DNA of 64,000 bases from Apostichopus japonicus (GCF_037975245.1 NC_092564.1:18444984-18508983), one strand, 5' to 3'. Counted from the first letter of the stretch, positions 12,001 to 22,218 are shown. Program-made: numbers and translations. The notes: generated by a model from the letters alone, not told the origin.

Positions 12001-15000
12001 CAATGTAAACATATAACACATTAACACATAACACATATATCAATGTAAACATATAACACATATAACAGTAAACATATAACACACCTTCCATAGATGGTAA
12101 TTTGACAGTGCTGACCACACCTGCGTCACCCTGCATGATGGAGCCGTTAATGACTGGTATCACCAGAGCCTCTTGGGAGAGTCGAGCCAATAAATCAGTT
12201 TGGTAGTTAAACCTTCAATGAGACAGATAAACAGAACCAAAAAAATTTCTAACAGTTCCTCTTAAAGATATATCATTTATTTATACATGAGACAAATATG
12301 AAGAAACAACCCTACCAACACAAAACACATCCTTTGAATGATCCACAAATCTAGGGCAATGTTGAAGACCTTAAAAGCATATTGGCCAGCTTTAACAGAC
12401 TGCGCTTCTTTAGGTTAATAATTATCCAGGGACAGAGTTTAAATAATTTTATCAGTTCAACTGTCGGGCAATCTGTACTTTGATCTAAGCTTTCCTAAGC
12501 TGTAAAAGTTGGTCGTCACAAAAGAGTATGTGGGGTAGTAATATATTAAGCAATGTATGCAAGTGTACACAGAGGTGCCAAGAGCCCCCCCCATCTGACC
12601 CCAGGGACAATTATCTCAAGCAATACCTTTTGGGCACTCTTCCTGTTACATTAAGTATAATATAAAAGTGAGAATACACTATTCTTTATCGTATATATTC
12701 CCAGGCCCCTCAATATCTTCTGAACCCTAATTGACCCCAGGCCACTGAGCTATAGCCACCTCTGAACCCCTGTCCCCCCCCCACCCCCTCAACAGACCTG
12801 AGGATACAACTAGACATTGTAATTTACTGTTTCAATATATTATTCTACATTCAAGTTATTCAATACATTATCATCATAGATATATGTGACCAGAACATCA
12901 AGTTACTCTAACAACATCTGGTAAACTAACACACTTTTTTACCTTATCTCTAATCCTCAAACTATGATAATGTTATTTGAAGACGTTCCTTCTTCCACAA
13001 AGAAGTCTTCTGTGGGTAGTCTCGTTATGACCACGGTCTAACGTAAAGCCTTAATAATAGCTCCAACAGGTTTGCAAATCCTGAACTTAATGAGGAGAGG
13101 GTCTTAATGAAGTGACCCCTCAGGGTATCCCTGAGAAACTCTGTTCTCTGTGTGGTGTGAATTCACCCTCAATGGATCTCAAAGTTTCTCTAAGGTCTTA
13201 TGAACATGTTTCAACATTTACATAAGCATCCCACGTGGACTTGGTCACACATTCAGCTGTTTTGAGGAAACCTTTCATATTTTCCACTAGTTGCAGCAGG
13301 TTCTGAGCAAAGCCGTTATCATGATCAAGTAAGCATCTCAACGTTGGGCTTTGTAATTTCGAGGAGTTTTTGAAAAATACCTCGAATACTCTCTTGTTTT
13401 CCAGCGATTTCCCTCCTGTAAAAAAATTATGCTTTATTAAAAAAAAAAAAATTTAAATTTAAAAGAGCATTCTTCACTATAAAGTAGATACTTCTTTCAC
13501 TATGTAACCTACTTACCATTGGGCTTGCCAGTTGAAAAACTGGAAGGACGGATACAGCAGCCAGCCAAACTCGGACAAGAGCCCTTGAGCATCGACTGCA
13601 AAGTAGAAATTATCGCTGGGTGTCGTCTGAAAAGTCACGTTGATAGCCCCTTGTGATAGTCTAAGGTTTGGAAAGATAAATTGAAATAATTAAAGATGAA
13701 AATTTTATACTTCACTTTATGGCTTAGGGGCATAAATTAACTATGCTATCAATATTGGTAATGTCTAACACACTTTGAAAGTTGAACTGTCAAAGAGCAG
13801 TTTTTCTTCTTTTTTTTCTCCTGTTTTTGTTATTTATTTTTTATTGGTGAGCTCTTCATTCATTACTTCACAATATGGAGTCTACTGAATAGATTTACAG
13901 CACTGTATTTGCCCTTTTTCTGTAATTCCAGCATTACAGTTACGCTGATGTCATTAATAGGTTGGCTTCTTATGACTTCTTTTGCATACTGTACACGATT
14001 GCCAGCTCTGTACTTTTTACCATCAGCCAAAATTGCAATTCATAGAATATTTCTCAAATATCGAAACAAATATAAAGACAAGGTGAGGGGAAACCCTTCA
14101 GTCTGTACTTTCATGAATATGAAAGTACCAGCACATTTCTGAGTTACATTTGACATGATATGATCTCAGTTCCAAGAATTTTGTGGTTTGTTAAAGAAAA
14201 ACAAATATATTTAACCAGATGGCCAGTTGGCTTTGTGATTCCTTGCTGTATAATGTGCTCAAAATGACTAATGTAGAGTGCAAGTGAGTTAATTTTGTCC
14301 AAGAATTAAGTGAGAACCAGAAAAGAACAGAAATTTTCAGGTTTCATTTGCTACACTCCCATGTGGGCCATTAACCAATAATCCCTGGTAAGGATTTTAC
14401 ACTACAGATTTTTTATTCCAAAATGTTTCAATATCCAGTAAGAACAGTCTTCTTATGTGAAATGTAGACACATAGATTTATGGGCAAATGGAGATTTTCT
14501 TTTACCAACTTTGAGCTAGCAAATCAGCTCCTTCACCAACCATCATCCCTTTATTAATTGTTATTAATGAATGAGAGTTCCATGACATTGTTATATACTG
14601 TGAAATATTTTCACAACCTACTGCTAAAGCCAAAGTCATCTAGTATAAATCACAGAGGATAAAGGCCAATTCTAAGACCATATAGGATAACTTGTTGACC
14701 CCTTGAAGCTCAGCGTGAGGGTGAAAACTGATAAGGGCCACTTGAGTTTGTTTAAATCACCCAACAAAAGAGTATCAACTTTTTTAAGTAACTGAATTGA
14801 TTTAGTGGATGAGTTAGGAATTTACAAAGTTTTCAGACTTTGACCTATCTTGACCTTCACAGGATATGATCTTGTTCTTGTATAAGAATAAGATGAAACA
14901 GCATACCAACCATGAAATTTTTGAGTTACTGTGTTTACAAGTACGTGTCACATACACACACACACACCTTAGCAGGCATAAATGCTATTACCATCACACA

Positions 15001-18000
15001 GATTCCTTATGCCTCTCACTCGGAACACAAAAAAAAACCAAGACAATCTCATTGGATATATGAGATATGATGGTACCTGTAGAAGTAAAGGCATTGTCCC
15101 TGACTGACCGACTGACTGACCGACCATCTTTTACATGCCAACTTTTCTTACACAATGAACATCTGCCAGTTGAATATTTTGAGAACCTTTTTACAAAGAA
15201 GTTGTTTAAATTACAACCCTACCTGTCCAATAGTTCCTTGTCCCATGGTATCATGCTGGCAGGAATGCTAGGTGGGGTGAAGCACTCATCATCCACACAG
15301 TTCATATCATCCACCGGGTGGCCTGACTCTGCGTAAACTAACACTCCTATCGCTCCGGAGCTTTCCATTGCGTTGACCTGAAAAGTTCACCATTATAACA
15401 ATCATAATAATATTTGACTTTTTATATAGCGCGGTATACCAGCGATTAGGTCTCAAAGCGCTTTACAGATGTTATATAACACCTGGTCAATGATAACCTG
15501 TCCCAGAGACAATCCCTCCAGGCTGCAGCAATTAAATACTGCGCCCAATGACAAGTTACCTCACAGGTACCCATTATACCCCTGGGTGGAGAGAGGAAAG
15601 TGAGATAAAGCATCTTGCCCAAGGACACAATGTAATGAACTAGGCAGGAATCGAACCAGCAATCCTTGGATCACAAGTTTGACGCCTTAGCCAATTGGCC
15701 ACCATGCTGTCAACATTATAGTTGGATGAATAATTCATACAAAAACATCAATTATCAAAAATAGTTTAAGCTGTTTGTTTGAAGTTGCTATACAATCAGA
15801 GGTTTATTTAGCATGGATTAAAAATTGAGGATCTCTGGGTATTTGTGGGTAATGTCTCATAATGGCCAATCAAGACAAAGCAGATTCAGTATTAAACTTG
15901 CTATTTAAGTAACATGTCGCAAGATTTATTGGATATTTGGCCTGTGCAGACAATGTGTATGAATGATTTTAATGTTATAAAGATAAACATAAACAGTTTT
16001 CAGCTCAATCGCCATAACGACATGATCTTCATTCTGCTCTTGACAGTTTTTACAAAGTGACATCCAAATCTTGAAAAATCATATATATTTGTCAAACCAG
16101 ATGCTTATTAAGTGGTTTTGACCAAAAGACTTAAAAGAATTCCACCAATTTTGTGTTCAGCTATCAACTTCAGCCAATAGAATATGTCCCTCTAAGAGGC
16201 AGTGAGTAAAGCATGGGAGCTCTAGTACAGTCATGAAATGTTAAACAAGTTGCAACTTCATTTACCAGCATATATAGCAAAATTGGAACTACTGTCAGAT
16301 AATGCAAGGTTTAAGGCATTGAAGATTCGCCCCAAACCGCGTGTGGCCATCTGAAAAAGTTAACTTTCTGTTGCTTGCAAGTGACGTTTTGTGCGTGTCG
16401 CTACAAAATGCAGACAGTAATGAATGTGATACCTTGTTATCTTTAGCTGGACCTGAGATGTCCATCGCTGTATCATTAGTATACTGTGCTGTGGGTATTG
16501 ACCGCAGCTGTATGTACTGACTGTACACTAGTGTTCTAATTACCGATGGTAGCAAGCTGTGTGTGTATTTGCTGGGATTGATGGTGGTGTTTAACACTTC
16601 TGTAATACACCTCATGCAAAACTAGGTCAGATTACCGGCATTAGACGTTTCTTTTTGCGCGAAGCTTCACACCCTTTAAAGGACATCACAGTATTTCCTG
16701 CAACTGTGGTAGAATGTACAATATCTATTGGTCACTTTCAAGTGTTCACATTTATGGAGATTTTATCTTGAAAGTTGAAGACAGCTCAACATCTGGGAAT
16801 ACTATTGCCAGTCAAAGTTGCCCCATGATGTTGTTTTTTTTTTAATGTGTCTGTATGAATTTTAATAGGCTAACATTTGGAGTCAATAGTCTATAAATAA
16901 CCTGCAAAGGAGAAGTTTTTATAAGGCAGACTAAAATGTGATTGATAATTTCAGCATACTTCCTTCCTCGTAGGCACACATACATGTAGTATATACTTAT
17001 GATACAGGAAATCACTTTCTTATGTTTCGCACAGAGAAAGATGTTCTTTAATGTGATGGTTTGACAAGTGCGTTGTACTTCTAAGTGACATAGCACTGAA
17101 GTACAAAAATATGTCAAATGACTCACATCATTTTAAATGCAATGTCATTAAACTTGCAAGAAAAATTGTGTAGCGATGCAATTACTTAGTCATATTCAAA
17201 TGTGTCTTGAATTTATTGAAAATGAATTTCATAAGAAATAGGATTTCAAGCAATACAGCATTCAGTTTTCCATCAAGCTTTTTCATGCTTCTTCATATTT
17301 TACATAGCTAATATTTGATACAGTTAAAATTCATAAATAAGCTTTTATAAATTCCATAAAGACAAAAAGAAAGAACCAGCTCCCAGCTAGGTGGTTCCCT
17401 TGTCTGTTTGCCTAGATGTTCGTAGAGTACGGCCGAGCTGCTACTAAAGGGGACGGGGGGGGGGGGGGATATACATATTGCTGACATGACAAGCCAAAAC
17501 AGGATGGCAAGTTGCCTTTTATATTTTCTTTTTTTGCGAGGTTTCTTTCATTCTTCCTTTGAAAATAGCAGGACATAAAACTTTGTGATATTTAGAAATT
17601 GTTCTAGCAGCATGCTGTTGATAATAAACCTGAACTGGGTCATCTCAGATTTATAACCGAATCCATGAATGCTACACAGCAGAAGACAACTCAAATGTGA
17701 AAAATCAGAACACACATTCCTTCCACAAAATTGTGACTTCCAGACTGATATCGCAAATTCACAAACAAGTTTTCATTGTTACAGGTTTTACCATCATCTC
17801 TGTCGGAACGGTGTGAAAATGATAGGTTTGTCTCCAGAGTTATGTTTTGTAGATTCGGGCTGAAGCTACTGTACTATGGAAGGGAAGGAGGGATGTACAT
17901 ATTACTGACATGAAAAGGCAAACCAAGATCGCAAGTGACGCTGTGGGAATATTACTGCTCCCAGAATTTAATTGTACTGTATTATTTCTAGTTTTCTACC

Positions 18001-21000
18001 TTCTTAGAGTAACTGCAGCCTCCTGCTTGCACCAGTGCAATCTTCTTGTTGACCGTTGCGTTTATTGAGCAGCCACTGAACGCATGTATGACCTCGTTCG
18101 ATTGGTTCTTGAAGACAGACTCGGGTGACGGTAGCCAATCGTATCTTGAGTCCAGTCTCTTCAGGATGAGGGGAGGTTTGAGAGCATCATCTGGGTACCA
18201 AATGATATCATAAATGACCAAAAAAACATTATCACTATAAAAATACCCTGCAGACAACGGCAAATTACACATAACGAATCTTACTGAACAAATTATCTAA
18301 AATTTAAAAAAATTATTTATTTTTTTATGATAAAAAAGTGCTATATAATATTCTGCAGAAAGTTGTTGTCATATTTTGATAAATTTTCAACAGTTTTCAT
18401 TAAATTCATGATAAAAAGGAATCTTGTGAAAGAATTATTTGTTGAATGTCTTCTTCAGAGACTAACAGAACAAACACATACCAAGGATACTGTGTCCTTT
18501 AGTCTGTTTTATCAGTTAACCTGTTAAAAGTTAAATGTTAAAAGATCTTAGTAGGATCAAAACGTCAGGCCCTCTTACTTTTCATTATAAACATACACAG
18601 GATTTTTTGCAGTAGACATTGTTAGTAGTTTTGTAAACAGTTTTGTATTCTCTCTTAAAATTGGTGTGAGGAAGTATTCCAGAATTGAAATACAAAGTTA
18701 TGGTCAGCTGGTATTTTGCAGAATGTGAACAACGAAACAAGTCAACTTTTAAATCAATATATTAATTATACCGTATTCTTCTCTATAAAGAAGTAGTTTA
18801 GCTCCAGAAATCTGAGATATATAATGACTCAACTGATCATGAATGACAAAGATAATGAATGGGAGGGGCTACACCGCAACACAGTGTTGCAACAAGTTGT
18901 ACTTTTTTTTTTAAAGACACTGTACAATCTGATGATGCAGAACCAGGAAGGAAGTGAAGACAAAATGAAAACGTTTTTACTATTACTCTAAATCTACCAA
19001 AATTTGCACTTGGTCTGATGAGTGGTGTATTGATATTAGACACGATTTGGTCTTTTTTGTGAATGAAATAATATACAGTATGTAATGTGTGGGACACAAA
19101 TCTTTGTTTTCTTGAGATTGAACCATTTACAACACTTTTGGGAAGGAGCGAGCAAAAATGGTTGTACTGTACCCATGTAGATCTCTGGGTCAGATGATGA
19201 GCCTGTACTGAATTATATGTGGATATTACTCTACATAGCAAAAACTATGCATAGTAGTACTGTAAAGTACCTTGCACTGTTAACAATAATGTCACATTCC
19301 ATTTAAATGTTAAATCTCTACCTTATTTTATATTAAATATGATAGTAAAGGTAGATGAACAAATTATTCTTTAATAACCCTGGCCATTAAAGTTTTACCT
19401 ACCATTATTGAAAACAGCTTGTGACAAGCCACAGCCATGATCTGAACAAGCATAGTCTCTAAAAGCAGCTGAAATCCAGTTGCCGACTTCATCAAGAGAC
19501 GTTATGACAAAGTGTGTGACGTCCAAAAGAGACTGGGATGCCTTCTTATTGGAGTAATATCTGCAATTTAACAATCACTCTTTTGTTTAATTGACATTTA
19601 AAGTTTACAAATTAAAACAATTGAAAAGAATGCAAAGTTACTGCATATATACATGTAATTTTCATAGTCAGCATCTTGGATGAACTATTTGTGACTAGTA
19701 GGTTCTATTTGAACTTATTAAAAAGTGTAATGATGTAACCGGCATTGAAAGGCACTTCTTAAATGCTTAGACACCAGCATTTAAGATCAAGCCTTTAGCA
19801 ATCGTCCAGTCTGACACTGTATTGGATGACTTGACCAATTGGGGGAGGGTAGGGAGAGGGGGAGGGGGAAAAAAATAACAACAAAATGGACAAATGCATG
19901 CACATGAATTGAAATCCAGTAATGACATATTTCCACTGTTTGTGCATGCTGAAGCAACTTTTTGAATACAGGTATAACAAAAAGCATCTACTGTAAACTG
20001 TATGTTAATTTTGAGGAAAGTGAGGAATGGGCGTGTAGACTATGACACTGATGAGAAACAGAGGCAGATTCCCAGGCTTAAAAAACTGAAAAAGATGCCA
20101 ATGTTATCCATATATTGTGCAAGCGTTCTAAATAGAGGAAACTTTGCCAATGGAAAGGGCTATTCTAAGATGCCTTTCCCAGGCCATTAATTTGATACAT
20201 ATTTGGCAAAGTGAACTTGCTAGTTCCTATTTCTTGCTAAGATCAATTGTGTTTATGATTGCTCAAGGCAAAGATAGGATGGGTAATGATTTGGTTGGGG
20301 AGGGAGGGAGGGAGGGAGGGAGGGAGAGGGGGCACTGGGGCAGAGATGAGATGTCGAGACGATGGGAATGATATAAGACACACATGATTCAACAAATACC
20401 CTTAGTCTACAGTCAAGGCTATAAAATAATACAGTGCAGATTAAAGTCATCAGTATTAGCCACATAATTTAGCATGTATTATACAAATGTTAGAATTTTT
20501 AAAAAAGTATTCTTCTGGCTCTCCTGACCCTACAAATTATTCATTAAAGTATATTCATATTTATATAAACAAATAAATGCCTCATTGAAGTCAACTAAAT
20601 TTTGCGACACCATTAGAATTCAATTTAGATATTTGTACAAAGTTTCACCATGAACAGCCCTTCTTGGTTACATTTAAGTTACATATAGGCCTAAGGCCAT
20701 TTGACTTTCTAGGCCTAGGCCTAGCATAGTTAAAGTTGATATTGAAGACACTATTGCTTATGTGATAACCTAATTTTAAAATAAGGCATGATATAATGTT
20801 TTTCACATCTTACTTCACTGCACTCTTTACTTGCTTTTGCATCCATTGTGCATCGGACAGGGGGTCGAGGCTTGTCGGTATCACCACCAAATGTGTGTTG
20901 TTTGGAAAGTCTTGTACCAAAGAATTCAAAGAATATTGCGAAGTCCATAGACATTCTAGGAAAGCAGACTTATTGTTGAAAGCATGGAATATAATAGAAG

Positions 21001-21286
21001 AGCCATCAAAGAGAGAGCTGGGGTACTTAATCGTGCCACCCAAGGTGAAGAGATTAAACGGCTGAGCCTCATTTCCTGGAGAGAGATCGTTTGGTTCATC
21101 ACTCAATGTGTGTAGCCCTTCTGCGAAATATTTCGCATTACCAAGATTACTGTCAGCAGTCTTGATGGTGTGATGCCAATCTTTCTTGTAGTTATTATCC
21201 TTCGAGGATATTCGAACGGTAATTCCACATGTACAGTGACTGAAGAGAACAAAAAGATGCAGAAAGTTCAGAAGTATCCACTTCAT
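5817..21286 (-). CDS. Secreted PA-domain / peptide-N-glycosidase F-like protein (whole gene, 11 coding exons)
   Basis: The joined exons (listed separately) give 2,076 nt, 691 aa, with every intron GT-AG and every phase compatible. Residues 1-21 form a signal peptide (MKWILLNFLHLFVLFSHCTCG). Residues about 22-230 are an extracellular region with several N-x-S/T sites. Residues about 235-327 form a PA domain (KKIALVQAGGCSYSKK, then GAIGVLVYAE). Residues about 340-691 match flavobacterial PNGase F: CPPWDHTVQLYV and ELGRWITPF at 440-471, TGHGSDENGCGEFC at 571-584, and GTWLYGRDGWCDG at 625-637. PNGase F removes N-glycans from asparagine. By alignment from memory the catalytic Asp60 matches D444 and Glu206 matches E582, while Glu118 falls at V501. 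There is no TM segment or retention signal (C-terminus YKAK). The family call is firm; enzymatic activity is unproven. Confidence 0.9.
6285..6835 (+). repeat. Dispersed repeat with 'GGCT.TGTGATTCCTTGC' head and nuclear-receptor half-sites (copy 1)
   Basis: Head GCCGGCAGGCTTAGTGATTC at about 6291, then unrelated AT-rich sequence, then TTTCCAGACTTTGACCTCTG with TGACCT half-sites at 6596, 6606 and 6616 (4-bp spacing). A second pair with the same spacing lies at 6752 and 6762. The same head and tail order occurs at 14,212-14,870. It lies in the last intron of the minus-strand gene. Confidence 0.6.
7448..7574 (-). CDS. PA/PNGase F-like gene, coding exon 10 (catalytic Glu motif)
   Basis: Acceptor TTTAAG, donor GCAG|GTAAGC. 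Residues 564-605 read VKIAAIITGHGSDENGCGEF then CVTSHHFVVDE. The G-C-(A/G)-E-(W/F)-C motif includes E582, the counterpart of bacterial Glu206. The first third of this exon has a partial copy in the upstream intron (7665-7790). Confidence 0.92.
7665..7790 (-). pseudogene. Partial tandem duplicate of exon 10 inside intron 9
   Basis: The sequence at about 7669-7765 repeats 7533-7627 with few differences. On the - strand it keeps the acceptor-like TTTAAG and a 14-codon open segment reading VKIVAIITGHGSDE, then diverges (KAVSVMG). It lacks the rest of the exon and a donor, so it is a broken exon copy. Confidence 0.8.
7974..8089 (-). CDS. PA/PNGase F-like gene, coding exon 9
   Basis: Acceptor CGACAG, donor AAACAG|GTGAGT. 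Residues 525-563 read KPVTITPLFVGGTFDKKYNQ then HPINFTIPSDVKQ. It ends on a complete codon. Confidence 0.9.
8440..9065. repeat. Minisatellite, about 35-bp unit in about 105-bp higher-order repeats
   Basis: Units of the type CCCATGNCAACAA...TGCA are repeated. The landmark CCATGACAAC falls at 8491, 8683, 8789 and 8893, with spacings of 106 and 104 bp in the regular part; each such unit contains three related ~35-bp subunits. It lies in intron 8 of the PA/PNGase F-like gene. The period is nearly a multiple of three, which keeps frames open on both strands. Confidence 0.85.
9251..9405 (-). CDS. PA/PNGase F-like gene, coding exon 8
   Basis: Acceptor TTTTAG, donor TCCA|GTAAGT. Residues 473-524 read RRIGRWLTDVTALLPLLTST then CNFTMKTVPWAAAWKPSLNL. 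This corresponds to the bacterial segment that carries Glu118. Here the matching position reads TVPW, with no acid. Confidence 0.88.
10263..10431 (-). CDS. PA/PNGase F-like gene, coding exon 7 (PNGase F N-terminal motif)
   Basis: Acceptor TTTCAG, donor AGGAG|GTAGGG. Residues 417-472 carry LDASLSCPGTRDEECPPWDH and GQELGRWITPFR. The C..WD(R/H) block followed by (E)xGR(W/F)ITP is diagnostic of PNGase F. D444 sits where the bacterial catalytic aspartate lies. Confidence 0.92.
11515..11820 (+). mobile_element. CR1/L2-like non-LTR retrotransposon, 3' end
   Basis: The reading frame ending at 11708-11710 gives TYGEPCFARSAPQLWNSLPL and TFQKELKTFLFMNAY. This is the standard last segment of CR1/L2-clade reverse transcriptase ORFs ('tYG.rsFs..aprlWNsLP...r...sl..Fk..LKt.lF'). 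It is followed by a 3' tail with GCAGCGCTT...AAAAGCGCTTTACAAAT and TTATTATT repeats. The 5' part is missing. It lies in intron 6 of the minus-strand gene, in antisense orientation. Confidence 0.85.
11960..12084. repeat. Tandem repeat of ACATATAACACAT units
   Basis: Imperfect 10-30-bp units (AACATATAACACA with longer variants) run up to the exon 6 donor at 12084. On the transcribed strand the intron begins GTGTGTTATATG, so repeat sequence starts at the splice site itself. Confidence 0.8.
12085..12212 (-). CDS. PA/PNGase F-like gene, coding exon 6
   Basis: Acceptor TTGAAG, donor GAAG|GTGTGT. Residues 374-416 read WFNYQTDLLARLSQEALVIP then GSIMQGDAGVVSTVKLP. The donor sits at the edge of a tandem repeat, so the first bases of the intron are repeat sequence. 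Confidence 0.88.
13517..13660 (-). CDS. PA/PNGase F-like gene, coding exon 5
   Basis: Acceptor CCTTAG, donor AATG|GTAAGT. Residues 326-373 read INVTFQTTPSDNFYFAVDAQ then GWLLYPSFQFFNWQAQ. This links the PA domain to the glycosidase-like region. Phase 2 at both ends. Confidence 0.88.
14212..14870 (+). repeat. Dispersed repeat with 'GGCT.TGTGATTCCTTGC' head and nuclear-receptor half-sites (copy 2)
   Basis: Head GGCCAGTTGGCTTTGTGATT at about 14221 and tail TTTTCAGACTTTGACCTATC with TGACCT at 14841 and 14851. It shares both blocks, in the same order, with 6285-6835. A reverse-complement copy of the head alone lies at about 53,890-53,945. Confidence 0.6.
15223..15377 (-). CDS. PA/PNGase F-like gene, coding exon 4 (PA domain, second half)
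   Basis: Acceptor TTTCAG, donor GACAG|GTAGGG. Residues 275-325 read VNAMESSGAIGVLVYAESG then DDECFTPPSIPASMIPWDK, the standard 'A..aGA.gviv....' and 'iP...i' parts of PA domains. The insert DDMNCVDDECF carries two cysteines that could form a disulfide. Confidence 0.9.
15421..15715 (-). mobile_element. tRNA-derived SINE, minus orientation (copy 2)
   Basis: On the - strand there is a tRNA-like head with A-box (GGCCAATTGGCTAAGG) and B-box (GGTTCGATTCC), then the core TTGTGTCCTTGGGCAAG, then a CCCAGGGGTATAATGGG block. The tail reads GTAAAGCGCTTTGAG ... CGCTATATAAAAAG. This is the complete head-core-tail layout of a tRNA SINE. It lies just upstream, in transcriptional terms, of exon 4 of the PA/PNGase F-like gene, in intron 3 and in sense orientation. 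Confidence 0.88.
16302..16690 (-). repeat. Dispersed repeat, arm 2 of an inverted pair
   Basis: Reverse complement of 5311-5682. Landmarks on the + strand are CGCCCCAAACCGC at about 16330, ACTTTCTGTTGCTTGCAAGTG, and TTCACACCCTTTAAAGGA at about 16665. It lies in intron 3 of the minus-strand gene. No coding capacity was seen. Confidence 0.8.
18000..18190 (-). CDS. PA/PNGase F-like gene, coding exon 3 (PA domain, first half)
   Basis: Acceptor ACCCAG, donor AAGAAG|GTAGAA. Residues 211-274 end in INATVNKKIALVQAGGCSY, the beta-strand and glycine turn typical of PA domains. The exon ends on a complete codon. Confidence 0.9.
18537..18575 (+). repeat. Dispersed repeat end with GATC stem and AAACGTCAGG motif (copy 2)
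   Basis: Contains AAAAGATCTTAGTAGGATCA followed by AAACGTCAGGCCCTCTTAC. It shares GGATCAAAACGTCAGG with the element at 3293 and AAACGTCAGGCCCTCTT with the one at 29457. The 5' half of the motif is missing. Confidence 0.5.
19403..19560 (-). CDS. PA/PNGase F-like gene, coding exon 2
   Basis: Acceptor TTGCAG and donor AATG|GTAGGT. Residues 158-210 include SLLDVTHFVITSLDEVGNW and a cysteine pair in YACSDHGCGLSQAVFNN. Enters in phase 2 and leaves in phase 1, matching its neighbours. Confidence 0.88.
20299..20332. repeat. GGGA microsatellite
   Basis: Eight or so GGGA units ending in GAGAGGGG, in intron 1 of the minus-strand gene. The guanine runs could form a quadruplex on the non-template strand. 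Confidence 0.85.
20814..21286 (-). CDS. PA/PNGase F-like gene, coding exon 1
   Basis: Starts at the ATG at 21286-21284 and encodes the signal peptide and residues 1-157. The donor is GAA|GTAAGA just before an in-frame TAA, so splicing is required for a longer protein. It ends in phase 2. The hydrophobic core LLNFLHLFVLF and following CTC suit signal peptidase cleavage near residue 20-21. The transcription start was not identified; no TATA box is evident in the 200 bp before the ATG. Confidence 0.88.
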
Positions 21287-22218
21287 ATTGAGAGTTTCCT
21301 CTTATGAATCTAACGTGAGTCAGTTGGTTTGTTTTTCGAGTGCTAGCCTACAGTAATTATTATTCGTGAGTGGAATAACATGTGATGTTCTTGTCTGTAT
21401 ACTGTCGCGTTATTACTTCCGTTAACTGCAGCATTGTCGCACACTCCCACTAGTTTCAATCCAATCAAAGTTGATAATACACGATGATATTACAAGCGCC
21501 ATAGACTTTTAATGTTAATTATCGCCTCAAAATATGAAGAATTGCAAGGTCAATATTGTCTAATAATAGAATTGCTGCTGCTGTGATTGGGCTCAAATTC
21601 TGGAGTCTTTCTCATCCGTATTTCATTCTCGCGGGCGCAAAGTGATTTTATTAAAGTCAATAGGATAATATCTTGATAGGAAGAAAGATGATATTACTTC
21701 CTCTTCAAGTTAAAGATAATATAATGGATTTTGAATCTTTATTACAGTGGCACAGCCACTATCAAGCAGAAACGCTGACAGAAATTAAAACCGTGAGACA
21801 GCTCATATAATATGCCTAAACAGATTGAGCCTAGGCCTAGATCGACCGCAACAGCAAAATGAGAGACATATAATGTATGGTTACTTGAGTTGAAATTGTT
21901 TTTATGTCCTCTACAGTGTATTCGATTGTAAGAAAGCATTCACGGAAATCCGTGTTTCTAGAAAATTACAGTTTAGGCGCGTATCTCCCTCCCCTCCCCC
22001 CCCCCCCCCCCTCTCCCTTCAACCCACAACAGAAATTGAAAGTAATTAGTAGCTAACTATGCCTCAGAGTGCACCATTTCACGTCTAAAAGTTCAATCTT
22101 TTTCTGTGAGACAAGACCCGGCCCCGTGAGATTTAGTTTCAACGAATCCCAGGGCCACACGTACCCCTCTATTGTTTTTTCTTTTAAATCCTAGGTCCGC
22201 CACTGTACTTCGATAACT

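Noticed and set aside
13128-13145. Short hairpin CTCAGGGTATCCCTGAG as another TSD-flanked insertion
   Set aside because: No direct repeats flank it and the stem is short.
18837-19241. 134-aa minus-strand open frame within intron 2 of the PA/PNGase F-like gene
   Set aside because: No domain and no phase-compatible splice sites linking it to neighbouring exons.
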